Source: Bacteroides finegoldii DSM 17565 (lineage in GTDB: Bacteria > Bacteroidota > Bacteroidia > Bacteroidales > Bacteroidaceae). Taken from it: DNA of 64,000 nucleotides. Positions within the stretch are counted from its first letter, which is position 1, and every line of letters starts with the position of its first letter. The stretch is from contig NZ_GG688326.1 in NCBI RefSeq assembly GCF_000156195.1, forward strand, positions 1 to 64,000, given 5' to 3'. The notes beneath the pieces are model-generated. The model was not told where the DNA came from. It did no database searches and worked only from the letters and a program-made list of their open reading frames with translations. The translations under genes and the position numbers were made by a program. Positions 36,755 to 45,135 of this stretch are shown here, piece by piece.

Positions 36755-37189
36755 TTATAGAATTCGTTTCAATCTCCTGCATATCTTTCTGATCCAGCAG
36801 TTGCTACAAATAGCGTTGTCCGACATAGAATTCTTCTCGAAGGATCGCAGTCTTTCGTATTGTTCCTCCACCATTTTCCATAAACCGTCCAGTCGCGAAC
36901 TTTGTCCTCTAATTGCCATTAATTCCTGATCCCGCATATTCAAGAGTGAAGCATACAATCGGCTGGTTTTGTTTTTTTCCATGCAAAGTTGCTCTAATTC
37001 ATCGATATATTCAGACGTAATTCCCAGCTTAGTCCGTTTTATGAATTGCTGGATACTATCATCATCTATGGAAACTGTATCGTTCTCATAAGACACTGTG
37101 ATTTTTTTCATTTCCACCCAGAGCCAGATATACTCTTTTTCGAGTCGGTATTTCTCGGCTGCCGCTTCTATGCTAATCCATTGTGACAT
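36755..37189 (-). CDS. HTH/coiled-coil protein divergent from the VirE-like gene
   Basis: About 144 residues from the ATG at 37189. The N-terminal part (WISIEAAAEKYRLEKEYIWL and VSYENDTVSIDDDSIQQFIK) looks like an excisionase/MerR-type DNA-binding fold with the usual second helix; the middle is a long charged helix (ELEQLCMEKNKTSRLYASLL) and the C-terminus contains the pair CSNCWIRKICRRL. I do not know a named family. Its position opposite the VirE-like gene, with repeats between them, suggests that it regulates the module or binds the repeats. The frame extends to 37219; no clear ribosome-binding site decides the start. Confidence 0.6.
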   Translation of the reverse strand: MSQWISIEAAAEKYRLEKEYIWLWVEMKKITVSYENDTVSIDDDSIQQFIKRTKLGITSEYIDELEQLCMEKNKTSRLYASLLNMRDQELMAIRGQSSRLDGLWKMVEEQYERLRSFEKNSMSDNAICSNCWIRKICRRLKRIL

Positions 37190-37340
37190 AGTGTTTGTTT
37201 TTAATTTGTTATACAACAAGGAATAAATAGCACTCTATTGATGTTGATTCAACAAACATTCGCGCTTTTTGTATTCCGGGCGGACAGGAGATTAGAGTTG
37301 GGGATTTATAAGGATCATGAAACCAACCGGGTACAAGAAA

Positions 37341-37425
37341 AGCGTGAATGCTGTTGAATCATTATCTGTCCTTGAGGCCTAGCAAACCCGTCCATAAGAT
37401 AATGATAACAACAGACATCCACGCT
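37341..37425. ncRNA. Long imperfect palindrome, possible structured RNA or DNA site
   Basis: Arms at 37341-37367 and 37397-37425 are near-complements (AGCGTG, ATG, TGTTG and ATCATTATCT blocks pair with their complements at the other side) with small internal mismatches and a 29-nt loop rich in C and G. It lies in the noncoding region between the HTH gene and the repeats. Nothing in the flanks shows a promoter I can trust, so RNA versus DNA function is open. Confidence 0.35.
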
Positions 37426-37761
37426 AATCGTTTATATATAACACATCTTCCATCAATATGTTGATATACGACCGTTCACGTGGAATATCTGTTGAACCAC
37501 CCCTCTACGGACAGAAACTTGCTAGATTTCAAGGACGAGGGATAATGCAATAATATTCCTATTTCAAAATAAATAACGCTTCTTACCTGTTTTCACCACG
37601 CTGGTGAACAGAAAGCGTATGACAAAGATATGCTTTTTTTTTCGAAACAAAGTGGAAATACGGAAATAAATACAGGAAGTTTTGTATTGAAAGAGAGGAA
37701 GTTCAATATTAGCAAAGAGCCTATAAGAAATATAAACTCGCTACGAAGCGAATGTCGCCCC

Positions 37762-37785
37762 GTTAAATGAGTAGTTAAATGAGTA
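37762..37785. repeat. Tandem 12-bp repeat
   Basis: GTTAAATGAGTA occurs twice in direct tandem (37762-37773, 37774-37785), immediately upstream of the 22-bp array. Confidence 0.7.
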
Positions 37786-37797
37786 CTGCACATCCGG

Positions 37798-37906
37798 TAT
37801 CTTTCACTAAAGAAGCAGGTATTGTTCGGCTAAAGTAACAGTATTGTTCCGTTAAAGCAGCAGCATTGTTCGGCTAAAGCAGCAGTATTGTTCAGCTAAA
37901 GTACCG
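37798..37906 (+). repeat. 22-bp repeat array, left part (units of the TATTGTTCGGCTAAAG type)
   Basis: Five consecutive 22-bp units begin at 37798, 37820, 37842, 37864 and 37886. The four later ones have the form TATTGTTCGGCTAAAG plus a variable six-base end. The last unit ends in the insertion target of the IS element (37897-37906). Removing the IS and one target copy leaves the next units in the same 22-bp register (39270 onward). Confidence 0.8.
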
Positions 37907-39258
37907 CAGGGAAAACGCATTATAAATCATGTAAAATAAGTTCCCATAAGAATTCATTATCCCACCCTGCTATTAATCTTTTTCTATTGATTGGTATCTC
38001 TCTTTTGTTGTTTCTTAATGTAGCCAATGCAATTTTCGCCAGTACGGAAAAGTTTAATGCTGATATATTTCTTCTTCTGGTATTATCTTCATGGAAATTG
38101 ACATCTAGCTGCCAATGTAGATTATTCTCAATTTCCCAGTGTTCTCTACTATTTTTAAGTATCTTCTGCGCATCAGGTTTCAAGGAAGATATAAAACATC
38201 TTTTTTCCACTGTAGTGCCTTTGTTTGTATTTCTGGTATTCTCAATATATCCGAAAGACTGTATATTTTTCCACTTCTTTCTAATATCTGCTCCCAGAAA
38301 ACCAGGATCGTTGCAGCAATAGCAGATTCTCGACTCATTCCTGCCATGTCCTTCTTCATGCGTCTCATATTTGTCAAATCGTACTGTTGTACCTTTTGAT
38401 ACAATACTTTCTGTTACTGATAGTACTGTTTCCTTTAATTTCGGTTGATTATCTTTCACTATAAAAATGTAGTCACCTTCTCCCTTTATGACTTTCTCTG
38501 CAATTGTACGCTGGCATCCTAAAGCGTCAATTGTAATAATACAATCTTTTATACACAACATAGCTAATAATTCAGGAATGACAACTATCTCATTTTCCTT
38601 TTCTTGTGTACATAACTGTCCAAGGGAGATTCCCAGTTCTGTTGCAAATGCACTGATGACATGTAATTTGTGCTTTCCCGTATTTGAATCAGGAAGCACT
38701 CCTTGTTTACGATGACGCTTGTCCTGTTCAGATTCATAGGCTCCTCGTATGGTTTTACCATCAATGGCTATATGCCCCGAATAACATTTGAGAATGCTTT
38801 GGACCCATTGCCTATAAGATTCTTCAAATTTTAAAGGATCTAATGCCGAGAAAAAGCGATTAAATGTATCATGGGAAGGGATACCATTAAAATTGGAAAG
38901 CTTGGCTGCAAAAAAAGATTCTTTACTTTTACCAAAGTCTTCTATTGAATTCCAAGTATCAGCGCCACATATAACAGCAGAAATTGCAATAAGAACAATG
39001 GTACTGGCCTGATGTTTTTTACAACGGTCTATCCGGTTATCTATCAATATTAATGAATCAGCAAATTCATGTAGGTTGCTGATCTCAATCTTTCTTTTAG
39101 TTTCTTGCTTCATTTTAATTGTGATTTATAATCACGTAAATGTACTCAAATAATATTGTAAATGAAAGATAAATATCTTATTAATAAGATGAAAAGACAA
39201 TATTGGTGTAAGATAAATGTATAAAATATTAAGGAAAGAGTATAATGCGTTTTCCCTG
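37907..39258 (-). mobile_element. Complete ISAs1-family insertion sequence, 1352 bp
   Basis: The element is bounded by perfect 18-bp inverted repeats (CAGGGAAAACGCATTATA at 37907-37924 and its complement at 39241-39258) and flanked by a 10-bp direct target duplication TAAAGTACCG (37897-37906, 39259-39268). It contains a single transposase gene whose stop codon lies in the left repeat. A complete element with perfect ends and duplication suggests recent insertion, into a repeat array. Confidence 0.95.
37920..39113 (-). CDS. ISAs1-family transposase
   Basis: DDE transposase of 397 residues. The family core is visible as GHIAIDGKTIRGAYESEQDK near residue 115, IITIDALGCQRTIAEKVIKG in the middle, and REHWEIENNLHWQLDVNFHED with the third acidic position and NRRIARRRNISALNF-like segment downstream. 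The open frame runs the full length expected for ISAs1 (about 380-400 residues) with no frameshift. The stop TAA is formed by bases 37920-37922 in the terminal inverted repeat. Confidence 0.93.
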   Translation of the reverse strand: MKQETKRKIEISNLHEFADSLILIDNRIDRCKKHQASTIVLIAISAVICGADTWNSIEDFGKSKESFFAAKLSNFNGIPSHDTFNRFFSALDPLKFEESYRQWVQSILKCYSGHIAIDGKTIRGAYESEQDKRHRKQGVLPDSNTGKHKLHVISAFATELGISLGQLCTQEKENEIVVIPELLAMLCIKDCIITIDALGCQRTIAEKVIKGEGDYIFIVKDNQPKLKETVLSVTESIVSKGTTVRFDKYETHEEGHGRNESRICYCCNDPGFLGADIRKKWKNIQSFGYIENTRNTNKGTTVEKRCFISSLKPDAQKILKNSREHWEIENNLHWQLDVNFHEDNTRRRNISALNFSVLAKIALATLRNNKREIPINRKRLIAGWDNEFLWELILHDL

Positions 39259-39269
39259 TAAAGTACCGG

Positions 39270-39379
39270 TATCTTTACCTTCCCACGGCCGTGGTGACTT
39301 CTTTCCACAGCCGTGACGAATTCCTACCACAGCCGTGGGAAGATCTCGTCACGGCCGTGGCGAACTACCAATACCGGTA
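39270..39379 (+). repeat. 22-bp repeat array, right part (units with CACRGCCGTG palindromes)
   Basis: Palindromic or near-palindromic decamers CACGGCCGTG or CACAGCCGTG begin at 39284, 39306, 39328 and 39350, exactly 22 bp apart. Units of 22 bp (39270, 39292, 39314, 39336, 39358) continue the phase of the left half after the IS is removed. There are no spacers of constant-length unique sequence as in CRISPR. Confidence 0.8.
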
Positions 39380-39498
39380 AGTTAACGTAAGAATAACGGT
39401 GTCTTTATGCAACAATACACAGTGGCGAGCATATCTTTACTTGCTTGTTAATGTTTCAAGTCCGCCTTCTTGAATAGAGTATAACAAGAAAGCACATT

Positions 39499-39555
39499 CT
39501 TTATCGCGATAAAGCGCAAATAGTTTGCTTTACAGATACCTTATCCGTACCTTTG
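39499..39555 (+). promoter_or_regulatory. VirE-like gene promoter and 16-bp palindrome
   Basis: TTTG (39524-39527), a 20-bp gap and TACCTTTG (39548-39555) form a Bacteroides promoter 48 bp before the ATG at 39603. Just upstream is a perfect palindrome, CTTTATCGCGATAAAG (39499-39514), a possible regulator site. Confidence 0.65.
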
Positions 39556-39602
39556 AAACCAATAACAAACACTTACTCTCATTAAATATCAAGAGAAGAA
39601 AA

Positions 39603-41687
39603 ATGAAGATTACACAGATCAGGGAAAACGGAGATACGGAGGCACTAAGCGTAACAGACATCGACCTGCTGATAGAAAAAATGAAAAAAGAAACCAAGCT
39701 CCGCCCGGTAACCGGATTACGTCAGGCCCTGCATTTTGTTCTACCCGATGAGCCTTGTTCCTTCGCCAGCAAACTACCACGAGTGATTCCCGCAGCAGCC
39801 TTCGGGCGAGTGAACGGAGTGAAGCGAATGAAAACCTACAATGGCATTGTAAAACTGACCATCGGTCCGCTAGCCGGAAAGACAGAAGTGGAAATCGTGA
39901 AGCAAAAGGCTGCCGAACTTCCCCAAACAATGCTGGCTTTTATGGGAGCAAGTGGTAAAAGCGTCAAGATATGGAGTTGCTTCACCCGTCCGGACGGCAC
40001 TTTACCGCAAACAACGGAAGAAGCCGAAGTTTTTCAGGCACATGCTTACCGGCTTGCCATTAAATGTTATCAGCCTCAACTTCCCTTCAACATTCTATTA
40101 AAAGAGCCGAAACTGGAACAATTCTCACGTCTTAGCTATGATCCGGACTTGATTTATCGTCCCGCTCCCGTACCTTTCTATCTTTCACAGCCCATCGGTA
40201 TGCCCGGCGAGATGACTTATCATGAGAAATCGAGCACTGAAGCATCTCCGCTGAATCGAGCACTGCCGGGGTATGACACGGAAGATACGGTAGCATTGCT
40301 TTATGAAGCGACATTGCGGAAAACATTCGAAGAAATGGAAACGGACTGGCATCGAAACGATCATGATTTGCAAATATTAATAGTCCCGCTTGCCGAGAAC
40401 TGCTACTACTCAGGCATTCCGGAAGAGGAGGCAACCAGACGCACCATCATCCGTTACAACAAAAGAAAGAATCCAATGCTGGTACGTGAAATGATAAGAA
40501 ACGTATATAAGGAATGTAAGGGAGTGCCGAAAAGCAACTGTCTGACCAAAGAGCAACGCCTTAGCCTGCAAATGGATGAATTTATGAACCGCCGTTATGA
40601 GTTCCGTTACAATACGCAGATCGGAGAGGTGGAATACCGGGAGCGTTTCTCGTTCCGGTTCTATTTCCATCCCATCGACAAACGGGCACAAAACAGCATT
40701 ATGCTGGACGCCCAATCTGAAGGAATCGGAGTATGGGACAGGGACATAGACCGTTACTTGCACTCCAACCGTGTGCCTATCTATAATCCGCTAGAGGAGT
40801 TTCTGTTTCACCTGCCACATTGGGATGGGAAAGACCGTATCCATGCGTTAGCCAACAGGGTTCCCTGCAATAATCCGCATTGGGAATTACTTTTTCATCG
40901 CTGGTTCTTGAATATGGTTTCGCATTGGAGAGGAGTAAATAAAATGTATGCCAATAGTACATCGCCTATATTAGTGGGAGCACAAGGAACTCATAAATCT
41001 ACTTTTTGCCGTGAAATGATTCCGCCTGCACTCCGGGCTTACTATACGGACAGTATTGATTTCAGCCAGAAACGGGATGCGGAACTGTATCTGAATCGTT
41101 TTGCGCTCATCAACATTGATGAGTTCGATCAGATTACGCTGACCCAACAGGGGTTTCTGAAACATATTCTCCAAAAACCGGTGGTCAACCTTCGAAAACC
41201 ACATGGCCGCTCGGTGCTTGAGTTACAACGGTATGCTTCATTTATCGGTACAAGCAATCAGAAGGATCTGTTGACCGACCCTTCGGGGAGCCGTCGCTTC
41301 ATCTGTATTGAAGTGACAGGAAACATCGACACTACACAGCCGATAGATTATGAGCAGCTTTACGCGCAAGCCATGCACGAAATTTCTCATGGTGAGCGTT
41401 ACTGGTTTAATAGTGAAGACGAGCAGATTATGACCGAGAACAACCGGGAGTTTGAGCAAACACCGGCTATGCTCCAACTGTTTTATCAATACTTTAGGGC
41501 TCCACAAGCGGGAGAGGAAGGTGAATTCTTTACTCCGGTAGAAATACTGAATTACTTGAAGAAGAAAAGCGGTATTTCATTGTCCGACAACAAAGTATAT
41601 CATTTCGGGAGAATGCTTCAAAAGTGCGGAATTACCTCGAAACATACTTATAAAGGTACTGTCTATCAGGTAGTAAAGATATTATAA
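39603..41687 (+). CDS. VirE/BT4734-like primase-helicase ATPase
   Basis: A 694-residue protein. The N-terminal part (to about residue 250, MKITQIRENGDTEALS then TYNGIVKLTIGPLAGKTEVE) resembles the BT4734-like VirE_N domain of Bacteroides; the C-terminal part is a VirE/D5-like ATPase domain. The P-loop reads VGAQGTHKSTF near residue 460, the Walker B region RFALINIDEFDQI follows, and GTSNQKDLLTDPSGSRRFICI contains the sensor residues. Such proteins are found in mobile and phage-like contexts and are thought to unwind or prime DNA; here no phage neighbours are present. The start at 39603 is fixed by the promoter at 39524-39555. It is followed by the hairpin at 41700-41738. Confidence 0.75.
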   Translation: MKITQIRENGDTEALSVTDIDLLIEKMKKETKLRPVTGLRQALHFVLPDEPCSFASKLPRVIPAAAFGRVNGVKRMKTYNGIVKLTIGPLAGKTEVEIVKQKAAELPQTMLAFMGASGKSVKIWSCFTRPDGTLPQTTEEAEVFQAHAYRLAIKCYQPQLPFNILLKEPKLEQFSRLSYDPDLIYRPAPVPFYLSQPIGMPGEMTYHEKSSTEASPLNRALPGYDTEDTVALLYEATLRKTFEEMETDWHRNDHDLQILIVPLAENCYYSGIPEEEATRRTIIRYNKRKNPMLVREMIRNVYKECKGVPKSNCLTKEQRLSLQMDEFMNRRYEFRYNTQIGEVEYRERFSFRFYFHPIDKRAQNSIMLDAQSEGIGVWDRDIDRYLHSNRVPIYNPLEEFLFHLPHWDGKDRIHALANRVPCNNPHWELLFHRWFLNMVSHWRGVNKMYANSTSPILVGAQGTHKSTFCREMIPPALRAYYTDSIDFSQKRDAELYLNRFALINIDEFDQITLTQQGFLKHILQKPVVNLRKPHGRSVLELQRYASFIGTSNQKDLLTDPSGSRRFICIEVTGNIDTTQPIDYEQLYAQAMHEISHGERYWFNSEDEQIMTENNREFEQTPAMLQLFYQYFRAPQAGEEGEFFTPVEILNYLKKKSGISLSDNKVYHFGRMLQKCGITSKHTYKGTVYQVVKIL

Positions 41688-41699
41688 GATACAAAAGCA

Positions 41700-41814
41700 A
41701 GGCTGACAATAAAAGTTGATATCTTTTATTGTCAGCCTGTTTTCAGTGGCTATTGTCAGACAGTAGCTACCTGATATTCATCCGTTTAGATATTATATTG
41801 ACAATTTGACAATA
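41700..41814. repeat. Right TGACAATA cluster and hairpin of the VirE module
   Basis: A perfect 16-bp inverted repeat (41700-41715, 41723-41738; loop 7 nt) lies 12 bp after the VirE-like stop and probably terminates it. TGACAATA or its complement also occurs at 41751-41758 and 41807-41814, with TGACAATT at 41799. The same hairpin sequence is at 36688-36724. Confidence 0.75.
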
Positions 41815-41883
41815 AAACAGGTGCAAATCACTGTGAGATCTAAATTTGATATTTTTGTTTCATAGATGAATAGAGAGTATCTC

Positions 41884-42177
41884 CTATTTTATCTCCACTT
41901 TCGTCTGCAATCTGATGTCATCAGAAGCAGCACCGATCATTACTTGGAAAGTTCCCGGTTCTACCACCCTTTTCAAATTCCGATCGACAAGTGCAAAATC
42001 CTCTTCGGACAAAATAAACTTCACTTCCTGTTCTTCTCCACACTTCAAAAAGAGGCGTGCAAAATGTTTCAATTGCTTCAACGGTTGCACTACTGAAGCA
42101 TATTCATCTCTCAAATAAAGTTGAACAACTTCTTCACCATCGTACTTTCCGGTGTTAGCCGTACATAGTACACTCAT
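41884..42177 (-). pseudogene. GH3 beta-glucosidase fragment (C-terminal Fn3-like domain)
   Basis: The 97 codons encode NTGKYDGEEVVQLYLRDE and LKQLKHFARLFLKCGEEQ, the beta-sandwich typical of the C-terminus of GH3 enzymes, ending with the last strand ASDDIRLQTKVEIK. The catalytic domains are missing: upstream reading enters a TAG and the terminator-like sequence at 42190-42215. The gene was cut near the tRNA-Leu attachment side. It could be a remnant of a gene truncated by an older integration or deletion at this locus. Confidence 0.75.
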
Positions 42178-42187
42178 AAAAACAAAT

Positions 42188-42220
42188 GAGGCTTCATGAA
42201 TCTATATTCATAAAGCCTTT
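42188..42220 (-). terminator. Former tRNA operon terminator, displaced by the integrated element
   Basis: AGGCTTCATGAAT (42189-42201) pairs imperfectly with ATTCATAAAGCCT; on the minus strand it is followed by T-rich sequence. It stands just outside attL. Before integration it would have followed the tRNA-Leu 3' end directly, so it is the likely original terminator of tRNA-Gly/tRNA-Leu. Confidence 0.6.
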
Positions 42221-42227
42221 CAAAAAA

Positions 42228-42255
42228 AAAGAATACTCGTACTTGAAGCGGGACT
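42228..42255. repeat. attL, partial copy of the tRNA-Leu 3' end
   Basis: These 28 bases match 56474-56501 at 27 positions (the mismatch is at 42244). The copied part covers the 3' acceptor strand and part of the T arm of tRNA-Leu. This marks the left boundary of the 14.2 kb element. Confidence 0.9.
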
Positions 42256-42368
42256 AATATAGTTATATTCAAACATATCAAAACACATCTATAATTATCT
42301 ATAATACAATATAATAAGAAATCTAAAAAACAATGCAAAGGTAATAAAATGTAATAGAGTAACAAATA

Positions 42369-42392
42369 TTTGCCCGTAAATTTGCCCGTAAA
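42369..42392. repeat. Integrase arm-type direct repeats, left
   Basis: TTTGCCCGTAAA stands twice in tandem (42369-42380, 42381-42392), 114 bp inside attL. Similar paired GCCCG words occur near attR (56406-56428). Confidence 0.6.
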
Positions 42393-42412
42393 ATTAGATA
42401 TCATTATATTTG
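42381..42412 (+). promoter_or_regulatory. Integrase promoter
   Basis: TTTG at 42381-42384, a 20-bp gap and TATATTTG at 42405-42412 form a Bacteroides promoter 21 bp before the integrase start. It overlaps the second arm-type repeat, so integrase binding could repress its own transcription. Confidence 0.65.
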
Positions 42413-42433
42413 CCATAGATAAAAAATAAGATT

Positions 42434-43900
42434 ATGGCAACTTATAGATTTGAGTTAAATGATAAGCCGTCAAGAAATGGAAAATATTCCGTCTTTTTAC
42501 GGGTGACAGTAAACGGAATCAGGAAAAAGCTAAAGACCAGTATAGAAGTTAACAGAAAATCCGATTGGAATCCTACCCCCAAAGGTGATAATTGGATCAG
42601 ACCTTCAGAACCAAATTCTAAAGCTTGGAACATGATACTATCCAAAACTATAGAGAAAGCCAAAGAAACCTATCAGGAGCTTGCAATCGAAGGAGCGGTT
42701 ACATCAGGAAAAATCATATCAGGAATGAATGCAGAAGCAAATTCTTTTTCCTTTATTAGCTATGCAGAAGAATATGCACAACGTACCTATGAAGCCGGAG
42801 AATACCGAACATACACCAAATACATAACTCTTCTCAATAAATTAAAGTTTTTCATAAACGGGATCACCCCAACCGCAATACCTTTAATCCCACGCAACGG
42901 GAAAGAACTAGAAGAATATTTGAAGAGATTAAAGAAGGATTTACTTTTTAACGAAATAAACCTATCTTTCTTAAACAAGTTTAAAGCATATCTAAAGAAA
43001 GTTCCCAACTCTAAAAATTCTTCTCTAACCTTACACCCAAATACTATTAGTAAACAATTCGATAATTTTAAAAGCCTTTACAATAAAGGAAGAATAGAAT
43101 TAAGAGAGAAAGGTCTATCTCTTAAAAACAATCCTTTTGATGATTTCGAATGCGAAACCATTGATACAAACAAGGAAAAATTAACTATTGAAGAAATAGA
43201 ATCTTTAAAAGCCTTACAGTTAGAAGAAGGCAGTTTAATATGGCATACTAGAAATTGTTTTCTATTAGCTTTTTACTGCGCTGGGATGAGAGCTGGGGAT
43301 TTAATACAATTAAGGGAGAATAATATAATATACGAAAATGGAAGATGGCGGATAAGCTATCGCATGGACAAAACTGGAACATTAAAAGAAATACTTCTAC
43401 TTCCTGAATCAATGGCTATTATTACGAAATACGTAGACTTGAATAGCCGAACATCGAAGTATATTTTTCCTCTGCTTGATAATAAAGCGCCATACGCAAA
43501 AGCTGCCACCTGGGAAGAAAAAGAGCAACTCCCCTATGAATTAAAGAAGATGTTGCTTCAACATACCAACAGTAAAAACAGTTTATTAAACAAGTATCTA
43601 GGAAAATTAGCAACATTGGCGGGAATCGAAAAGAAGATTTCCATGCATATAGCCCGACATTCATTTGCTAATATAGCGAGACAGAAGAAAGCCAACGTTT
43701 ATGACATCAGCAAAGCTCTAGGACATACTAGTTTAAAGATAACAGAAACATATCTTTCGAAATTTGATACAACAAGTCAAGATGCAACAATGAAACAAGT
43801 ATTTGACACCAACAATATTGATGAAGAATTATTAATAAAACAACTTCAGGAGATCGCTCCTGATAAATTAAGGGATATACTTAAAAGAATTGAAAAATAA
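42434..43900 (+). CDS. int: Tyrosine recombinase (integrase)
   Basis: Phage-type integrase of 488 residues. The N-terminal arm-binding and SAM-like domains precede a catalytic domain with Arg286 in CAGMRAGDLIQL, the lysine region (SYRMDKTGTLKEILLLP), the HIARHSF motif at residues 405-411 (His405, Arg408) and GHTSLKITETYL near the end, which supplies the last His and the tyrosine nucleophile. It resembles Bacteroides integrases with an AP2-like arm domain (YRFELNDKPSRNGKYSVFLR). It is the leftmost gene of the element, next to attL, and must act on the tRNA-Leu site. Confidence 0.94.
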   Translation: MATYRFELNDKPSRNGKYSVFLRVTVNGIRKKLKTSIEVNRKSDWNPTPKGDNWIRPSEPNSKAWNMILSKTIEKAKETYQELAIEGAVTSGKIISGMNAEANSFSFISYAEEYAQRTYEAGEYRTYTKYITLLNKLKFFINGITPTAIPLIPRNGKELEEYLKRLKKDLLFNEINLSFLNKFKAYLKKVPNSKNSSLTLHPNTISKQFDNFKSLYNKGRIELREKGLSLKNNPFDDFECETIDTNKEKLTIEEIESLKALQLEEGSLIWHTRNCFLLAFYCAGMRAGDLIQLRENNIIYENGRWRISYRMDKTGTLKEILLLPESMAIITKYVDLNSRTSKYIFPLLDNKAPYAKAATWEEKEQLPYELKKMLLQHTNSKNSLLNKYLGKLATLAGIEKKISMHIARHSFANIARQKKANVYDISKALGHTSLKITETYLSKFDTTSQDATMKQVFDTNNIDEELLIKQLQEIAPDKLRDILKRIEK

Positions 43901-43912
43901 AAAGATATAGAT

Positions 43913-44920
43913 ATGGAAGATGAAACGAACAAAAAAATAGCAGAGCTTGCATTTGAAGCGGCCATGAGAAAAAGATTCATATACCCTCCCAAAGACACCC
44001 TATTGGTTACTGGAGGGAAAAGAAAAATCAATTTTACCCTCCCCCCTGAAGAGCTTGAAAAAATTGAAAAGGAAGATGAGCAGCATCAAGAATCCTTTTT
44101 ACGTATTTTGTTAAAATCCCCATTTGAAGAATATGCAAAAGATATCTATCAAGCACTATCACAAATAAGGTATGCAAATGTTGAATTTTTAAACGAATCA
44201 AGAAGGAAAGAAGTATTAGCTCACCTTCAGAAAGAGCTAGAAATCGCTACTGCCTTATTAGTATGTAAAACAGACACAAACGGAATAATCATCAGCAGTG
44301 CAAAAAAAAGATGCAAACTCCCCACTTTTTTAAAGCAAAAAATAGAAATGGCATTAGAATCTGAATATAAAGATGCCGATTTAGATTCTAGTCCTATGAC
44401 CTACGATGAAGCAAGAGAAATACTTGAATGCGATTTATCCGAAGATGTGCATGACTTTATAGATAACTATTGGAGAGAATATGCGATAGAAGCTGGACTA
44501 AGTGCAGAAGAAATAGCGGGTGGATATAGCTATGATGACATCGACGATGATATGATAGAATATTATAGATCAGGATCTTATTTAAAAAGAGAGATTACCA
44601 TCGAACAAATTCAAGAGACTATAAACGAGTTAAAAGATCGGATAAAAGCTAAACAAAGAAAGGGCGCCCCAAGAACCAATGAAAGACAATACTCTGCATT
44701 GTTAGTCTTTATAAAATATGGTTGCAAAAAAAAACATGAACATCTAGGATATGCATATGAATGTTTAGATCATTGGGGCTTTATTGAAGATGAAATAAAA
44801 AACGGATGGAACAAAACAAACAAATACGCTAATATTCAATACATGAAAAGGTTATTTGATGAGTGTACAAACTATAAATTAGTTATCAAATCAGATACCA
44901 ATTACCAGATGTCATACTAA
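43913..44920 (+). CDS. Hypothetical protein of the island
   Basis: A 335-residue acidic, mostly helical protein. Visible features are a basic middle part (LKDRIKAKQRKGAPRTNERQ) and a C-terminal segment with GFIEDEIKNGWNKTNKYANI. I do not recognise a family. It starts 12 bp after the integrase and is probably co-transcribed with it, followed by a terminator at 44946-44986. No membrane segment, signal peptide or catalytic motif is seen. Confidence 0.6.
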   Translation: MEDETNKKIAELAFEAAMRKRFIYPPKDTLLVTGGKRKINFTLPPEELEKIEKEDEQHQESFLRILLKSPFEEYAKDIYQALSQIRYANVEFLNESRRKEVLAHLQKELEIATALLVCKTDTNGIIISSAKKRCKLPTFLKQKIEMALESEYKDADLDSSPMTYDEAREILECDLSEDVHDFIDNYWREYAIEAGLSAEEIAGGYSYDDIDDDMIEYYRSGSYLKREITIEQIQETINELKDRIKAKQRKGAPRTNERQYSALLVFIKYGCKKKHEHLGYAYECLDHWGFIEDEIKNGWNKTNKYANIQYMKRLFDECTNYKLVIKSDTNYQMSY

Positions 44921-44945
44921 ATAGAACATAAATAATAAATACAGT

Positions 44946-44986
44946 CCTATTAATGTTCTAATAATAGAATATTAATAGGCTTTTTG
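44946..44986 (+). terminator. Terminator after the integrase operon
   Basis: Arms CCTATTAAT and ATTAATAGG enclose a partly complementary middle and are followed by CTTTTTG. It lies 25 bp after the stop of the preceding gene. Confidence 0.75.
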
Positions 44987-45024
44987 TACACCATAATGTT
45001 CCATTTTTAGAACATTATGGTGTA
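44987..45024. promoter_or_regulatory. Perfect 15-bp inverted repeat upstream of the excisionase-like gene
   Basis: TACACCATAATGTTC (44987-45001) and its exact complement (45010-45024) surround an 8-nt loop. It adjoins the terminator and lies about 60 bp upstream of a TACATTTG element (45081-45088), so a terminator for the opposite strand or an operator are both possible. Confidence 0.5.
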
Positions 45025-45080
45025 TCACTTTCTACGATTAAGTTCTACAAAACATTATCAATCAAATAATTACACCATAT

Positions 45081-45088
45081 TACATTTG
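45081..45088 (+). promoter_or_regulatory. -7 element of the replication gene cluster
   Basis: TACATTTG fits TAnnTTTG and lies 47 bp before the excisionase-like gene at 45136. No -33 TTTG is visible. Confidence 0.4.
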
Positions 45089-45135
45089 CATCACAGCAAT
45101 CAGAATTAAGTTTTAACCTGTAAATATATGATGCA

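Noticed and set aside
39270-39379. Palindromic CACGGCCGTG repeats as a CRISPR array
   Set aside because: Units are 22 bp with no constant repeat plus unique spacer pattern, and no cas genes are nearby.
44987-45024. Perfect inverted repeat as end of an insertion sequence
   Set aside because: No transposase gene or target duplication accompanies it; an operator or terminator is more likely.
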